64,000 nt of DNA from Whitmania pigra (GCA_021613335.1 JAJTWR010000437.1:310001-374000), one strand, 5' to 3'; shown: positions 1-11,640, counted from the stretch's first letter. Translations and numbers: made by a program. The notes: a model not told the origin generated them from the letters alone.

Positions 1-354
1 AAAGCCCAGATGTACAACATTCACGAATATAGCACCATTCCATCACTCAACAGACTGGCCTCGAGCAGGTTTAATGAGGACCCTTCAATTGTCACCAAAA
101 GCGTCATTGGAAACAACCAGAGCAATGGAGATGCTCTGGGAGCTTTGAACGAATCTCATCCTCTTCTGATGAGGTCAAACTTTCCGGTCAGATCCTCCCC
201 CACTTACGTTGGTTTATACACAAGACCTTTTGCACCTAGGCCGTTCCTTCACGGATCTTCGCTAGAAAATGAAAACGTCACCTTGAAGTCATTCCAGGAC
301 AAAACAGCTTTAAACCACAGATCCATCGCTGAAGAAGTCCCGCAGATGTTGTAG
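1..354 (+). CDS. 3' terminal exon of an unknown protein, partial
   Basis: An open frame runs from the window edge through an ATG at 10 to a TAG at 352-354, so this is probably the last exon of a gene lying to the left. The ~117 residues are hydrophilic, rich in Ser, Asn and Pro, with no membrane segment. They contain an acidic dileucine-like patch (ESHPLLM) typical of cytoplasmic tails of membrane proteins, but that reading is only a guess. I do not recognise the family. Codon use looks real and no transposon signature is present. Confidence 0.4.
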   Translation, partial: KAQMYNIHEYSTIPSLNRLASSRFNEDPSIVTKSVIGNNQSNGDALGALNESHPLLMRSNFPVRSSPTYVGLYTRPFAPRPFLHGSSLENENVTLKSFQDKTALNHRSIAEEVPQML

Positions 355-1651
355 ACGGCGAGAGATTAGAAAACACCACGCATTTCATTTCATTATTATG
401 TTTTCTATGCAAACCTTTCTCAAATAGATATTTTGTCCACGCAACTAAAGTGCTCTATTTGATGTGTTGGCATTATTTACAGCATCTTTCAACTACAGCG
501 ACAACTGCTTTCCAAACAGTTATGTTGGCATTGCGACGGCGTTCAACTTTTATGAACTATCTTTTCACATTTTAATTTTTAAGTATTAAAGAGGACTGAA
601 AGTTTTGAAGTTAATCGCTGTTTGGATATTTTTGAGAGGCGTTGCACATTACTCTGCGCTCAATTTTTTTTTTTTTTTTTAGTCTACGATGAAGTCGTAC
701 GCAAGCTATTTTCAGACCGCTAGTCATTTCTGTAGTTAAAGCTGCTGTGACTATCGAACGCTGCATTCCACCAAAAGCTGTCAAACTTTTTAAGAAACTT
801 GTCATCCAACGGCGAATTTCATTGTAGAAACGTGATGGGACCTTAATTTAATCTTTCTTGAAGTTAGCAAATATTTTTCTATATTTCCTTTTCAACTGCA
901 ATTTCATTTTCAATATTTATTCATTAGTAACTTTACTCATTGTTTAATTTTTAAACCAAAACTGGCGTTACAAATGTGAGCGATTTCAAGTCTATTCATT
1001 GATAAGCAAATTACTGCGATCTTATTTTGGTTTGTAAAAAAATTAATGAAGAAAAACAGTGTTCTACAAGAGACGAGGAAATCAATGAGTTCCAAATATT
1101 TCTCACAAACGCTTCGAACAATCAAGCGAAGAGCACCTTACACATATGAAATCTAATCGGCACTTTTTTCTGTCGGCGGCCCTAAGAACATTAAAATAGA
1201 TTTAATTTTTTTCTTATATTTTGTGTTTAATTGTCCGCATAAGAAATGTTATTTTAACGAATTCAAAAATATTTCAATCAAACGTCAATAATTGTAGTGT
1301 GCTCAAACGACTTTTAGAGTATGTGCGCAAGAGTCATCTGATATCGCCATTTGAGCGACAGTCTGGTTACCGAAATTGTTCAATTTTCTCTTCATTTGAA
1401 AACAAGTTTCGGTCTGAAAATTGGGCTACTTTTAAAGCCGCTTTTCACACAACATTTCTCTGTATTTAGTAACACGGAGAATTGTTCTTCCTTTTAATTG
1501 ATGGAAAGTTACTTTTGTGAAGTATGTATCCTCACACAGCTGATCAACTGGATCATGCGTTTCTGGATAACATCGTTGAGGCAATATGATTGTCTCCATT
1601 AGTGCCACTCCCTACTTCTAAAAAACAGTTTTCAAATTCTCTCTTGGTATC
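355..1651. other. Non-coding stretch, 3' UTR then spacer
   Basis: Follows the stop codon of the left-edge gene. AT-rich, with a T homopolymer near 666-681. No coding frame, RNA gene or transposon end is convincing here. Confidence 0.4.
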
Positions 1652-2188
1652 AAGAGCTCGCAACGTAACATAGCCAAGGAGGCTATCACACTGAGAGCTA
1701 CGAAGCATATCAGTTATGCTAAAGTTGTTGAGGCGGCCACGAGCAAGATCGCGAGAACTGAGACAGCCCCAACACCCTTTGTTTCGGGGACGACTCCTGC
1801 TGACTCAAACAGGCCGATCCTCCAAAACAAAAAGAAAAGCGAAAGGGCAGCAAAAACCGCAAGCGCAAGGCTAAGTGCAGTCAGCGACAGCATCCAGCAG
1901 CTCTCCTTGCAATCTTCTGCACAAACCTCCGAGCAACCCCCTGGTACCGGGCAAAAGCCTGAGGACATGCTATTGCACGTTCCCGCAGGTTTTTTGGATA
2001 ATATGATTCGAGCTATTACCTATCAGGTAAACCTCAAATTCAACGGAGGAGACAGCGAGAAGCTCGTAGAGATGTTCACCTTCATCTTCATGACGGTTCT
2101 CCAGTCAATGAAAGGAGATACTGTCTCCGAGGCTTTAAAGACCGCCACCACAAACTGCTTCTTAGCAAACTCGGTCCATCATGGATAA
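1652..2188 (+). pseudogene. ORF1 (gag-like) C-terminal fragment of the non-LTR element
   Basis: An open frame of about 178 codons. It begins with a stretch containing ISYAKVVE, close to the S-Y-A-x-V motif that follows the zinc knuckles in ORF1 proteins of many non-LTR retrotransposons. A basic, Gln/Ser-rich linker and a helical C-terminus follow. The knuckles themselves are not visible upstream. ORF1 proteins bind the element RNA. This fragment sits about 1.1 kb upstream of RT remnants on the same strand, which supports the assignment. Confidence 0.6.
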
Positions 2189-4798
2189 TGCTTATGGCAA
2201 CGGGTGAACTCGCTTCTTTTTTGAATTCTCTAAAGGTTTTGCCAGATATTATCCTGCTTTAAGAAACATTTCGATCATTCTGCTCCCCGTGGTACTTCGC
2301 CAGTCGGCGGATGGGTGCCACCTTCATTTTTACTCTCGGGACACAATCTCTAACATGGTGCCCATGTACCACCATTGATTCAATGCGAGCCGGTCCTCCT
2401 TTCGCATCTTTACTAAAACGCTTGCTGAAAAAGATCAACAGCACTAAAGGCTCGCCCCGAGTCTGCGACGACCTCCGAAGGCCAGAAAGCCCGCCATGGC
2501 TGAGAACTCCACAAGAATTTCTCAGACACTAATCCAATCCCCTCAACCCCGGACTCACGACCTCCGACTACCTCACCGCCAGCGTCTCCACTCTCTGCTG
2601 CAATGATATCCGCAGCCACAACCTCCACGACATCCATCGCTGAATCGAATTTGGCCACCTCCAGTTAGAACTCAAATCGCTAGCCACTGTTCTCCGGGTC
2701 CAGTTCCTCCACTGATTCCTCAACGCAATGAGGCTCCAGTCTGGTCTTTACCAAAGTCTCTTCTTCAATTATTTCCTCGGTTCCCTTTTCAACCGACACC
2801 AACGAGGCAATCGTGCACGGAAGTGGCTCATCGGACACTGGCGTGACTTCTTCGGAGTTTGCGAAACTCTTCCTCAGCTCACCGTTGTCCTCATTCTCAA
2901 CATTGCCCATCCTTATGGGAAGCTCCTCTATTGGACTGTCTTTGTCAACCACAAAACTGCCCTCGCTTACCTCGGCAAAGGTCTCCTCAGCACCGTTCTC
3001 CTCACCAAGCTCTTCCCTCAGATGGTTACATTACTCTTAAATTTGATCTTTACATGAAGTTTATTAGGCAAATGCATTGCAATATTAGCATTGTTTTGTT
3101 TATTTTACTTACAACCATATCCGGTTTTACTATACACCCGTGGGCACCAAAAATTGTTAAAATTTTCAGCCGGAGTGACGGCTAACAAAACGACAGTATA
3201 AGATATAAAATTCTGCAGAAAATTGTTATTTACAAAATAAAGTCATGATGATATTAAAAGTTCAGTTAATTGATCGGACTTTCCAGTTAATCAGTTCATA
3301 ATTTTTAGTTAAAGTTACATCATCCAGATGTTGACAAAGTGCTTTACGAGGACCCGAGACCAACAAGAATAAACCTGATGACACTTAACTGGAACTCCTT
3401 CCATGCCAAGTGTCTGTCCATCATCAACCAGGAGCTACCTTCGAAAGAACTGGAGGAAAAACGCAAGATTCATCACCGACAGCATCGCCGGATCGGCCAA
3501 AGACAACCGTCGACCTCAAGCAAAGCTAGATTTGATGAATACAAGAGGGCCAAAGCTCAGTGGATCATCAAGAATATAAGAAGAGTGTTAGCAAAAACAT
3601 TGCGCTAGTTTTTAAGGTTCCACTGGAACTCTCTGAAGAACCATCAGAGGGTTTAACGGCAACTACACCTTTCACAAATCCTTCCAATTGCCTCAGATTC
3701 TGGGGAGCTTACAGGAAACGCAGAAAAGGCGGAAATGCTAGCCCGATCCTTTGCATTAGCCAGCAGCAACGCAAACCTTTCCCCGCTCTTTGCATAAACC
3801 AAGACTGCATGGCGGTTGACCCTTGATCTTTTCGTCCCAGAAGACTCGCCCCTCTCTGATCCCATCAACATCTCCGAAGTCTTTGATGCACTGAGGAAAT
3901 ATGGGAATTCATCTCAAGGACCTGATGGCATCTACTACGAGATGCTAAGAAGGCTCCCAACCACAATTCTCAAAGGGATCGTAGCTCTCTTCAACCAATA
4001 CTGGCCATCCGGAATGGTTCCTTGTTTATGGAAGAGGGCTATAATCGTTCCAATCCCGAAAAAAAGAAAGCCCCCAAACTGCCCTCTTCTTAGCTTCCCA
4101 TCTCTCTGACGTCCACTCTTTGCAAACTTATGGAGCGGATGATTGCCGCGAGACTCAGATGGTTCCTAGAAAGCAAAATCCTGTTGAACCAGTACCAAGC
4201 TGGTTTCAGAAAAGGCCGAGGCTGTATGGACCACATAGTCAGACTGCCGCAGGATATTGCCTCATCCTCAACCAAAAAGCAGATGACTTGGAGTCTTCTT
4301 GGACTTGGAAAAAGTTATCGACATGGTTTGGATAGAGGGGATCATAGGACAACTTTCCCTTTGGGTGTCAGGGGCAAACCACTGGAATGGATCCACAACT
4401 TCCTCCAGAATAGAAGTATTCAAGTAATGGTTAGATCAGCTCTCTCCGAACCAGTCATATTAGAAAACGGCACTCCACAAAGCAGCCCTCTTTTACTCAT
4501 CATCATCATGAATGCGATTCAAGATCTGCAAAAAGGAGTCGAGCTGTACATGTACGATATTGCTCTATGGTCGACCGGGACGTCTTCAAAAGTAATGAAA
4601 ACACCCATGCATAAGCAGCTTAACACTACGGCTAAGTTTTTATCTGCAAATGGTTTTAAGATATCTGCATCTAAATCACAAGCAGCTTTATTTACAAACA
4701 ACTGGGTCAAGAGGAGCGAGGCCAACATCAGACTTCGCATCGGAAAGGAGGAAATCTCCCTGTCTCCAACGGTCACCTTCTTAGGAATCGTCCTAGAC

Positions 4799-6088
4799 CA
4801 GGGGTGGGCAAACTTTTTGACTCGAGGGCCGCAATGGGTACATATATTGGACCCGGGGGCCGGACCAAGAGTAGATGGACGGTGTGTATGTGTGAATTAA
4901 TATAAATTAAATTTATATTTGTAACATTAAATGTTTAGATTAATTTAAGGTAGAAAAGCATAAAAAGAGTTATTTTACAATACTTTTATTCAATGTATTT
5001 CTTTAATAAAATAGTATCTTCAATTTTAGTGGGAACAGTGTTGTTGGTCTCCCTTTTTTGTTAAGGAATCAAAGTCAGGCGTTAGCTTTGTTGAAGCAAT
5101 TCGCAGAATAGATCTGAGGTGTTGGTCAGTTAACTGGGATCTGTGACAGGATTTATTGATCTTCATGACGCTAAACGTCTGTTCACACACGTAGGTCGAG
5201 CCAAACAAGGCCAAAATCTTCTGTGCCATCCCCCGGAGGTTTGGAAAACAGTCATCTTTAAGTGAGGCATAGAACTCTTTTAATGGAAGAGAGCGGAAGT
5301 TCTCCTTTAAGATTGCATCAGATTGAAGATCGATTAGTTCCAATTTCACTTCTTGTGGGGCTGTTTCTGGGTCTTGTGACAAGGGACAGGCCACCAGCTG
5401 AAGTGACTTTTCAATTTTTTCAAAATCTGAAAACCGACGGCAGAATTCTTCATGCAGGTCATTCAGTGATTTGCTATATTTATTCACATTTTGGATGGTC
5501 TTTTCCTGTGTGGCTAGTGTGGGAAAATGAGAGTAGATTTTCTTTGAAATTTGCTTAGAAAATAAAGTCAACTTGGCTTTGAAGGCATTTACATTACTAT
5601 ACATGTCGTGCACATACAGGTCTTTTCCCTGTAGCTTGACATTAAGCTCATTCATGTGAGAAAAAATGTCAACAGCAAACGCAAAGTCACACAGCCAATT
5701 CTTGTCGCTCAGCTCTGGAAAATCATCAGACTTCCCCTTTAACTCCAAAAATGTATCAATCACTTCTTTAAGATCCCACACTCGTTTAAAGACTTTGTTT
5801 ATTTTTCCCTTTTTCCCGCTCGTCGGGTTAGTTTTATATCGTTTTTCCAGAGTTAAATATTTAAATATATTCGTGCCCATGACGACAGCCAATCATAAAC
5901 CTAAGCACATAAATAATGACAAATCACAACACACGGAAATAGGCTACTGGAAAGTAGGTTCACAAAGGATCAACTAAGCGTCTCGCAAATAATTCTAGAC
6001 ACAGCATGAGGTGAATAAATGAATAAATTGTCTAGTGCTCCGCGGGCCGGTTTGAAACGGCCGCCGGGCCGTAGTTTGCCCATCACTG
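4799..6088. mobile_element. hAT transposon, internally deleted, nested in the RT
   Basis: Left end CAGGGGTGGGCAAAC and right end GTTTGCCCATCACTG form imperfect inverted repeats, both followed inward by GGGCCGC/GCGGGCC-rich sequence. The element is flanked by the same 8 bp, tcctagac, at 4791-4798 and 6089-6096. Eight-base duplications and CAG...CTG ends are typical of hAT transposons. At 1290 bp it is too short for a full transposase, and it encodes only the C-terminal part on the minus strand. Confidence 0.93.
5026..5892 (-). pseudogene. hAT transposase, C-terminal 288 residues
   Basis: The frame encodes the catalytic-end and dimerisation half of a hAT transposase of the type domesticated in vertebrate GTF2IRD2/ZBED5-like genes. 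Recognisable are the DIFSHMNELNVKLQGK block (about residues 75-90) and the C-terminal FGSTYVCEQTFSVMKINKS block with HRSQLTDQHL (about residues 230-260). The N-terminal BED finger and first catalytic aspartate are absent; only ~196 bp remain between the frame start and the element end. The surviving frame is open, so the insertion is not very old. It cannot be an active transposase alone. Confidence 0.85.
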
Positions 6089-6724
6089 TCCTAGACGCAA
6101 GACTAAGTTGGTCTGCTCACGCAGAGGCTGTCAAGACACGTTGCTTGAAAAGACTCAATGCAATGAGAGTTATCTCGGGAAGCTCATGGGGTGCTAGTAA
6201 ATCCACTCTGCTGCAACTCTACAGAGCCACCATCCGCTCCGTCCTTGACTATGGCTGCGAGGTGGTAGATCTGGGGTGCAAACAGGTCAGGGACACCTAC
6301 GACAATCTTCCGTACCAAGCGCTGAAGATTTGCTGTGGTGGCATGAGGGGAACAAGTGCCTCGTCTCTACTGGTGGAATGCGGAGCTTCCCTTCGACCTA
6401 CGTCGCAAGAAGCTCATGGCAAACCACACCCTCAGGTCTATCACCATTAAAAATAAATCAGTTAAAACTAAATACTGAAGTATTCAGACGGCAAAAAGTC
6501 CAAGTCTCAAACTAGGCTCCACTTCAAGACGAAGAAACGAGGGGAGACAACTCCGTGCGAGAAAGTCAAGTTCCTCCTTACGGCAGACATACTAGAAGAT
6601 GTCGAAGATGAAACTTCCACAATTTGTCCTTGGAGTCTGATTAAACCAGTGATTGACACCTCAAAGCTCCCCTTCGCAGCCGACGACCCTCTGAGGAAGC
6701 TGGTAGGAATGGAGAAGATATGAG

Positions 6725-7259
6725 ATCTCCAGGGAAGTCTCCTTTGTTATACGGATGCTTCGAAAACGACGGACAAGGCAGAATAGGGATCTACATTCCG
6801 AAGAAAAACGTGAACCTAAGCCTCAGGACTTCCAGTCGCAGCTGCATAAGTTTCATCAAACTAGCAGTCATTGAGTACTGTCTGATTCACATGAAGGACT
6901 CTTATCAGGGGGAGACATTCAATATAGTTGTTCTGAGTGATTCGCTTAGTGCCTTAGAGGCGCCAAAAGATTGCAATAATGATGCTCCTGACATAAAAAA
7001 AACCCAGTTTTTAATTTCAGATATCCAGGAAAGCGGCAGAAAAGTCACGCTCGTCTGGGTCCCTACCGACGTTGGAATCTCTGGCAATGAGAAGGCCGAT
7101 GTTCTGGCAAAAGCTGCCACTGCGCGAGATCAGATAGGCCGCTGGATCCCAGCGTCTATCAAGGATGTCAAAAGGTCCGTGATCCGCAACATCATCCAGA
7201 CGGGACGAAGACCCGCGAAGCCATCATTACAAGACCATAGAGAAACTTGTGTCGACTAA
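6725..7259 (+). pseudogene. RNase H domain remnant of the non-LTR element
   Basis: Blocks CYTDASKT (near 6747-6770), LSDSLSALE (near 6930-6960) and ISGNEKADVLAKAA (near 7077-7115) match the RNase H fold found after the RT in I-group elements. A stop and a +1 shift separate the first block from the rest near 6784. The usual WVPSHVG motif reads WVPTDVG, so the conserved histidine is replaced by aspartate. Non-functional. Confidence 0.75.
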
Positions 7260-7537
7260 GGACAAGTTCTAATATGCCTCAAGGAGGAAGGAGGTCCTTA
7301 TTTCTAGACTCCGAGTTGGAAAATGTGCTCTGAACCAACACTTGTTTCTCTTAAAACATCAACCAGACGGAAAATGCAAGTTGTGCCCTCAGGAAGACGA
7401 AAATGTGCAGCATTTCCTTATGGAATGTCTGGCCCACTCTGCCCTGAGGAGAGAAATCAGACTTAATACAAATCTATCTGCTTAGCAATTTATTGTACTC
7501 AAATTTATTGTAATCAAATAAATAAATAATAAATAAA

Positions 7538-7593
7538 GGGATTCGAATCTATGTGCCATCGTAAGAGGCTTAGCCATTAGGCCATGCGCGACC
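7538..7593 (-). repeat. tRNA-Arg-like fragment, probable SINE head
   Basis: Read on the minus strand, the segment begins GGTCGCGCATGGCCTAATGG and ends GATTCGAATCCC. That gives a clear A box (TGGCCTAATGGCTAAG) and B box (GATTCGAATCC) as in arginine tRNAs. At 56 nt it is too short for a tRNA: the variable and T-stem region is deleted. It abuts the A/T-rich tail of the non-LTR element, so it may be a tRNA-derived SINE head using the same tail. Confidence 0.6.
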
Positions 7594-8574
7594 GTTCCTT
7601 ACTTGTTTGTATATATCACGTTTTTTTCTTCATGAGATATTACTTATATCACATTTGTAGGGATGCAGTACATAAAATAGGTTGATAACCCCTGAATTGA
7701 ACTTGAACTTTCGTCACAAATGATACTAAATCAATCACTAACAACCAAGAAAATTTTATTGGTCGCCAATTTTTACAGATTGGCTACAAAAGGATTTTCA
7801 TCGCTACCAATAAAAGTTATTATTCATTAAAATAAATTTGTAAGAAATATCTTTATGCAAAAATGAGGATGTCCGCAAAATAGGAAAGGGTGCACCGAAT
7901 GTGTACAGGGAGAGGGACATTTCTCATGTAAGGCCTCATAGACCTCCTACTGAGCAGCCTTCAAATTCTTGGAGCAGGAAATAAAAATTGCTAATTCAAC
8001 AATCAAACCTAGCAGACAACATTAAGAATTACATAACTATTTGAGAATCTACTTTTTTAGGTCAAGAGATTAGAGAAAGCAGGTTCATTTTGAAATGACA
8101 TGGATCTACCCAATCAGCAGTTTTGTTGGCTCCTGGTTTGCGATTATTTTGTAAAGCCATGCTAAAGCCAACTTTTATGAAATGAGTATTAATTTAAAAG
8201 TCTGCCTGCAAATGCACTGCCAGTTGAACAGTGTTACAGAAAACAATTAATCATCCAGCAAATGGTCCAATGCTGAGCAAAATTCTTCAAATGTCTACAA
8301 AATCTAGCTTATTTACACTTAACATTTAAAAGCAATTAACAACTCTGACTTAATTGTATTGAGAAGCATCAGATGCACTGATTATAATCTACAAACAAAT
8401 TATCCAATCAAAATACAACAAAAATAACATTAAATTTCAGGCCTTGATTTAAATAAATGTTGCAAAAATGAGCAGGTTTTGTTATGACCCATGAATCTTT
8501 CAACAATCCAAATGGGCAGGCATCAACAACATTAACAGCCTAGGCAAACAGAGTTCAACACATTACAAACGTCA
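7594..8574. other. Non-coding; probable 3' UTR of the ZDHHC gene
   Basis: AT-rich stretch downstream of the minus-strand palmitoyltransferase stop codon. A minus-strand AATAAA (plus-strand tttatt near 7754) could serve as a poly(A) signal. Nothing else is recognised. Confidence 0.35.
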
Positions 8575-9826
8575 TCAAACTAAATACATGTCTCCTTCAT
8601 AATCATAAGTTACAGGAGGATGGAATGGAGACAACCATTTCAGAGATAACTTGTGACCAAACACATGTTTCATATTGGACAGCCATGTGTTTCGGTTATT
8701 GTTCAATCTGTCTCGCTTCAACTGTTCAATTCCCTAAAATATTTTAAGCTTTTGAATGCAACAAAACATGAAAAGTTGAGGTATGTTGTGAACCAACAGT
8801 TTCATCGATGCAAATGGAAGACATTTGAGAGCAACACATAATTGCAGTGAATAATCCAAAAAGAAGAGCCTCAACAATTAGCATCATGATGAAGATCGTT
8901 GTGCTTGCAGATGAGAAATGCAAGCAGTTACCTGGAAATAAAAATTGTGATGACACCAGAAAGCAAGCCAAACACCATTATATTCACCTGTAAACTCAGA
9001 ACTCATGCAGGTGATGAAGAAGAAGAGCGAGAGGTACAATGCATGACATGACATTAGGCAGATGTAGAGCTGAAAAACAATACTAGCAGGTATTCTATTA
9101 ACTTATTTTAAGTTGAATAACTTACTGTGAACAAAACAAAAAATTTCTGATTGCTTTCTCCCACGCAATTGTTGACCCACGGACAATGGTGGTCCATCTT
9201 TCTGATGCACCTCTTACAGACACTATAATTTAGCAGACAATTTCATTAAAACCAAGTCATGATCTGTTCCATTGAGTTTCCTACCTGCAGTGATGAGCTC
9301 GTTCTGGCTTAACAGACTCGCATTTCGGACATTTGTATACTATTTGGCCGTCTGCAAAGTTCATCTTATCTATGCATTCTGGTGTAGCATTACCTCTTGG
9401 AACTGCTCCCTGTAAAATCATTTTTTAATCATTTTATCAAACCTTTACTGCAAAATCTCTCAAACAATAAACACTTACTGGATCAGAAAGCATGGCCTTC
9501 AAATGAGATGTACATGCAAGTATGGCCAGGCACTCAAACAAAAAGCCATTGATAACACTATGTGCAGCATAGGGAGAAGAAAACAAAATTACAAAAAAAA
9601 CCACAAAATGAGCGTAAACTATCAGAATCCAGGTAAGGAACGCACATATTACACCACAGGCGTCATTAACGAGCCAGAAATAGTTTAAAGAGCTGGGCCA
9701 AACGAGGCCCAGTTGAAGCCAAAATGGTTGGCAATCGACAATTCTCACCCCATCGTCAATTCTATCACTAGGCCGCACCCTACCAACAACTTTTATAATT
9801 GGTCCTCTTTCTTCCGAGCCATCCAT
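8575..9826 (-). CDS. ZDHHC3/7: DHHC-type protein S-palmitoyltransferase (ZDHHC3/7 type)
   Basis: Transfers palmitate to protein cysteines, usually at the Golgi. Six exons fit without a phase error: 9826-9479, 9409-9285, 9222-9126, 9069-8988, 8931-8798, 8733-8575, giving 314 residues (human ZDHHC3 ~327). Order: N-terminal membrane pair (residues ~45-105), DP-GAVP motif, cysteine-rich domain with KCPKC...RAHHCSVCKRC and catalytic DHHC ([14 protein letters not shown]), two more membrane segments, then DETGIEQ, matching the TTxE-like motif of this subgroup. The ATG at 9826 has A at -3 and G at +4. An upstream TTG in frame is not used. The donor of the last intron is weak (ACT/gttggt). The sequence after the DHHC follows vertebrate ZDHHC3/7 closely. 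Sure of the family, fairly sure of the subgroup. Confidence 0.95.
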
Positions 9827-10688
9827 TTCAACCCTTAAATTTCTTGTCAGAGGTTGCCACACCACATTATGCAAGACAAATATTAAAAATTGTCTTTATT
9901 AAGTAAATGAGTTCACGTTTATTTTTCGACAAAAGTTAATTATTGTTCGAGTAGTTTTACACCCTATCCAACTCCAAAACACCAGAAACAACAAAAATAC
10001 AGGCAGGTAACGAACGATTTTTCTAAAGTATTCGCATACCATAAATCAAAGAGCAATAACGAAATTTACTCAATAGTGTTTTTGCATAAAAGAGTGGCAT
10101 AGGGATATATAACATAAATAAATTTATCATTTTTATTAAATAAGAAATCTGCTGCCGAAATCAAAAGGTTTTAAGCAAATTAATATTAGCAAACGAAATT
10201 GTAAAAAAAACAAAATTGAAAATGTGCAAAATAAGCCAATTTTATTTTTACAAATGTTGTGCATTGAAGTGATTGTAATGCAGTAATTGTTAGTAAATGA
10301 ATCACATTTCCGACAATCACGTGCAGGAAGAGAAGCCGAAAAATCATATCATCCAATCAAATAGATTTGAATATTCATTTATAAACAAACTGTCAGTCAA
10401 CCATCATCTATCCCAATCTAGTTATTTATTTTTTATTTGATTATAGTCCTTTGCATAACTGAGATTAAATGTTATGAAATTTTGTTAATAAACTACCAAT
10501 CACCATGCACAGTCACCGAAAAGTTCAGCTTCAGTTACAGTTCAATCGTGTGTTTAGTCAGTCGGTTTAACAAAATGCGTTATGTTATCATAACTTTAGA
10601 TTATGCTTATTGTAATAAAAAATATGCTGCCAATTATTTTCTTAAGCGCCACGTAAGCAGGGGCCTCATTTCGGGTATGAAATAGGGG
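9827..10688. other. Non-coding spacer upstream of the ZDHHC gene
   Basis: Promoter region of the minus-strand ZDHHC gene, then AT-rich spacer. It contains a short non-LTR 3'-tail repeat (10425-10475) and ends in the aggggtag target site of the next transposon. Confidence 0.4.
10425..10475 (-). repeat. Short non-LTR retrotransposon 3'-end fragment
   Basis: On the minus strand the block CTCAGTTATGCAAAGGACTA runs into ATAATCAAATAAAAAATAAA. The same block ending in (AAAT)n occurs at 22991-23037, and the A/T tail also resembles 7507-7537. It looks like a severely 5'-truncated insert. Confidence 0.55.
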
Positions 10689-10696
10689 AGGGGTAG

Positions 10697-10868
10697 ACTT
10701 GTCTTCCGCCAGCAGACACTTATATCATGGTAAAAACCTAGTCTTTAACGTAGCTGAAGTTAGCAGACACTTAAATTTAATTTCTAATGCGAAATTTCAA
10801 ATCATAATATTTGGAAACTACGTTTCAAATGCTTTTCAAAAATGTTTATAAATCAATTGACGGAAGAT
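10697..10868 (+). repeat. Left terminal inverted repeat of the Ulp1-PHD transposon
   Basis: About 170 bp matching the reverse complement of 14785-14955, and even better the reverse complement of the end at about 16215-16391. Internal direct motif GCAGACACTT occurs twice. Confidence 0.9.
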
Positions 10869-10913
10869 TTTAAAATTTTTGAAGTTATTAGAAATTTGAG
10901 GAATTCGTTCAAA

Positions 10914-11640
10914 AGTCTTCTTACTCAGTAACTACAATTTTTCGACTGACGAAATGTGCATCAAAATGTTCGTTAAGATTTCTACTTTCCAAATATGTAT
11001 ACCTTATTAGCTGATAATTTTGGGAAACAACATAAGTGCTTAAAATATCGCGAGACATCTTAAGCGGAAGTCCTTCCATTAATGGAATGTCTTGCAAGTC
11101 TTCTTACTCAGTAACTACAATTTTTCGACTGACGAAATGTGCATCAAAATGTTCGTTAAGATTTCTACTTTCCAAATATGTATACCTTATTAGCTGATAA
11201 TTTTGGGAAACAACATAAGTGCTTAAAATATCGCGAGACATCTTAAGCGGAAGTCCTTCCATTAATGGAATGTCTTGCAAGTCTTCTTACTCAGTAACTA
11301 CAATTTTTCGACTGACGAAATGTGCATCAAAATGTTCGTTAAGATTTCTACTTTCCAAATATGTATACCTTATTAGCTGATAATTTTGGGGAACAACATA
11401 AGTGCTTAAAATATCGCGAGACATCTTAAGCGGAAGTCCTTCCATTAATGGAATGTCTTGCAAGTCTTCTTACTCAGTAACTACAATTTTTCGACTGACG
11501 AAATGTGCATCAAAATGTTCGTTAAGATTTCTACTTTCCAAATATGTATACCTTATTAGCTGATAATTTTGGAGAACAACATAAGTGCTTAAAATATCGC
11601 GAGACATCTTAAGCGGAAGTCCTTCCAGTATTTAATTGCC
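10914..11640 (+). repeat. 183-bp subterminal tandem repeat, four units
   Basis: Units begin with agtcttcttactcagtaac at 10914, 11097, 11280 and 11463, an exact 183-bp period. They are almost identical (single-base changes such as gggaaac/ggggaac/ggagaac). A diverged partial fifth unit continues to about 11730. Each unit contains the palindrome TCCATTAATGGA and ATATCGCGAGA. Subterminal arrays of this kind usually bind transposase. Confidence 0.95.

Larger units (their letters stand above)
3339..6450 (+). pseudogene. Reverse transcriptase remnant, split by a hAT insertion
   Basis: Finger motifs are readable near 3880-4070 (SSQGPDGIYYEML, LWKRAIIVPIPK) and the palm near 4130-4800 (QYQAGFRKGRGC, then VTFLGIVLD). 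The thumb follows at 6097-6450 (ATIRSVLDYGCEVV). The catalytic YADD box reads YMYD (about 4550-4561), so the first aspartate is lost. Frameshifts separate the blocks before 4130. The hAT element at 4799-6088 interrupts the frame; the codons on both sides of its 8-bp duplication continue in register, so the insertion struck a still readable RT segment. Confidence 0.8.
1652..7537 (+). mobile_element. Decayed non-LTR retrotransposon, I-group like (RNase H bearing)
   Basis: Remnants appear in the order expected for a two-ORF non-LTR element: an ORF1 C-terminus (1652-2188), a C/T-rich linker, a reverse transcriptase in broken frames (3339-4798, resuming 6089-6450), an RNase H domain (6725-7259) and a terminal CCHC-type segment (about 7300-7480). 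It ends in an AAATAAATAAAT-type tail at 7515-7537, the usual 3' end of such elements. No endonuclease domain could be read between ORF1 and the RT. RNase H points to the I/Nimb/Outcast group rather than Jockey. The copy is dead: frameshifts, stops, altered catalytic residues and a hAT inserted in the RT. Local GC is higher than in the flanks. Confidence 0.8.

Noticed and set aside
2680..2952. Acidic 90-codon minus-strand frame
   Set aside because: It mirrors the C/T-rich linker of the plus-strand non-LTR element; composition explains it.
8744..8971. Continuous frame through the penultimate ZDHHC exon ending in a stop
   Set aside because: The stop arises from reading into the 64-bp last intron; splicing ACT/gttggt to ttttag/GGA restores the conserved GIEQ continuation.
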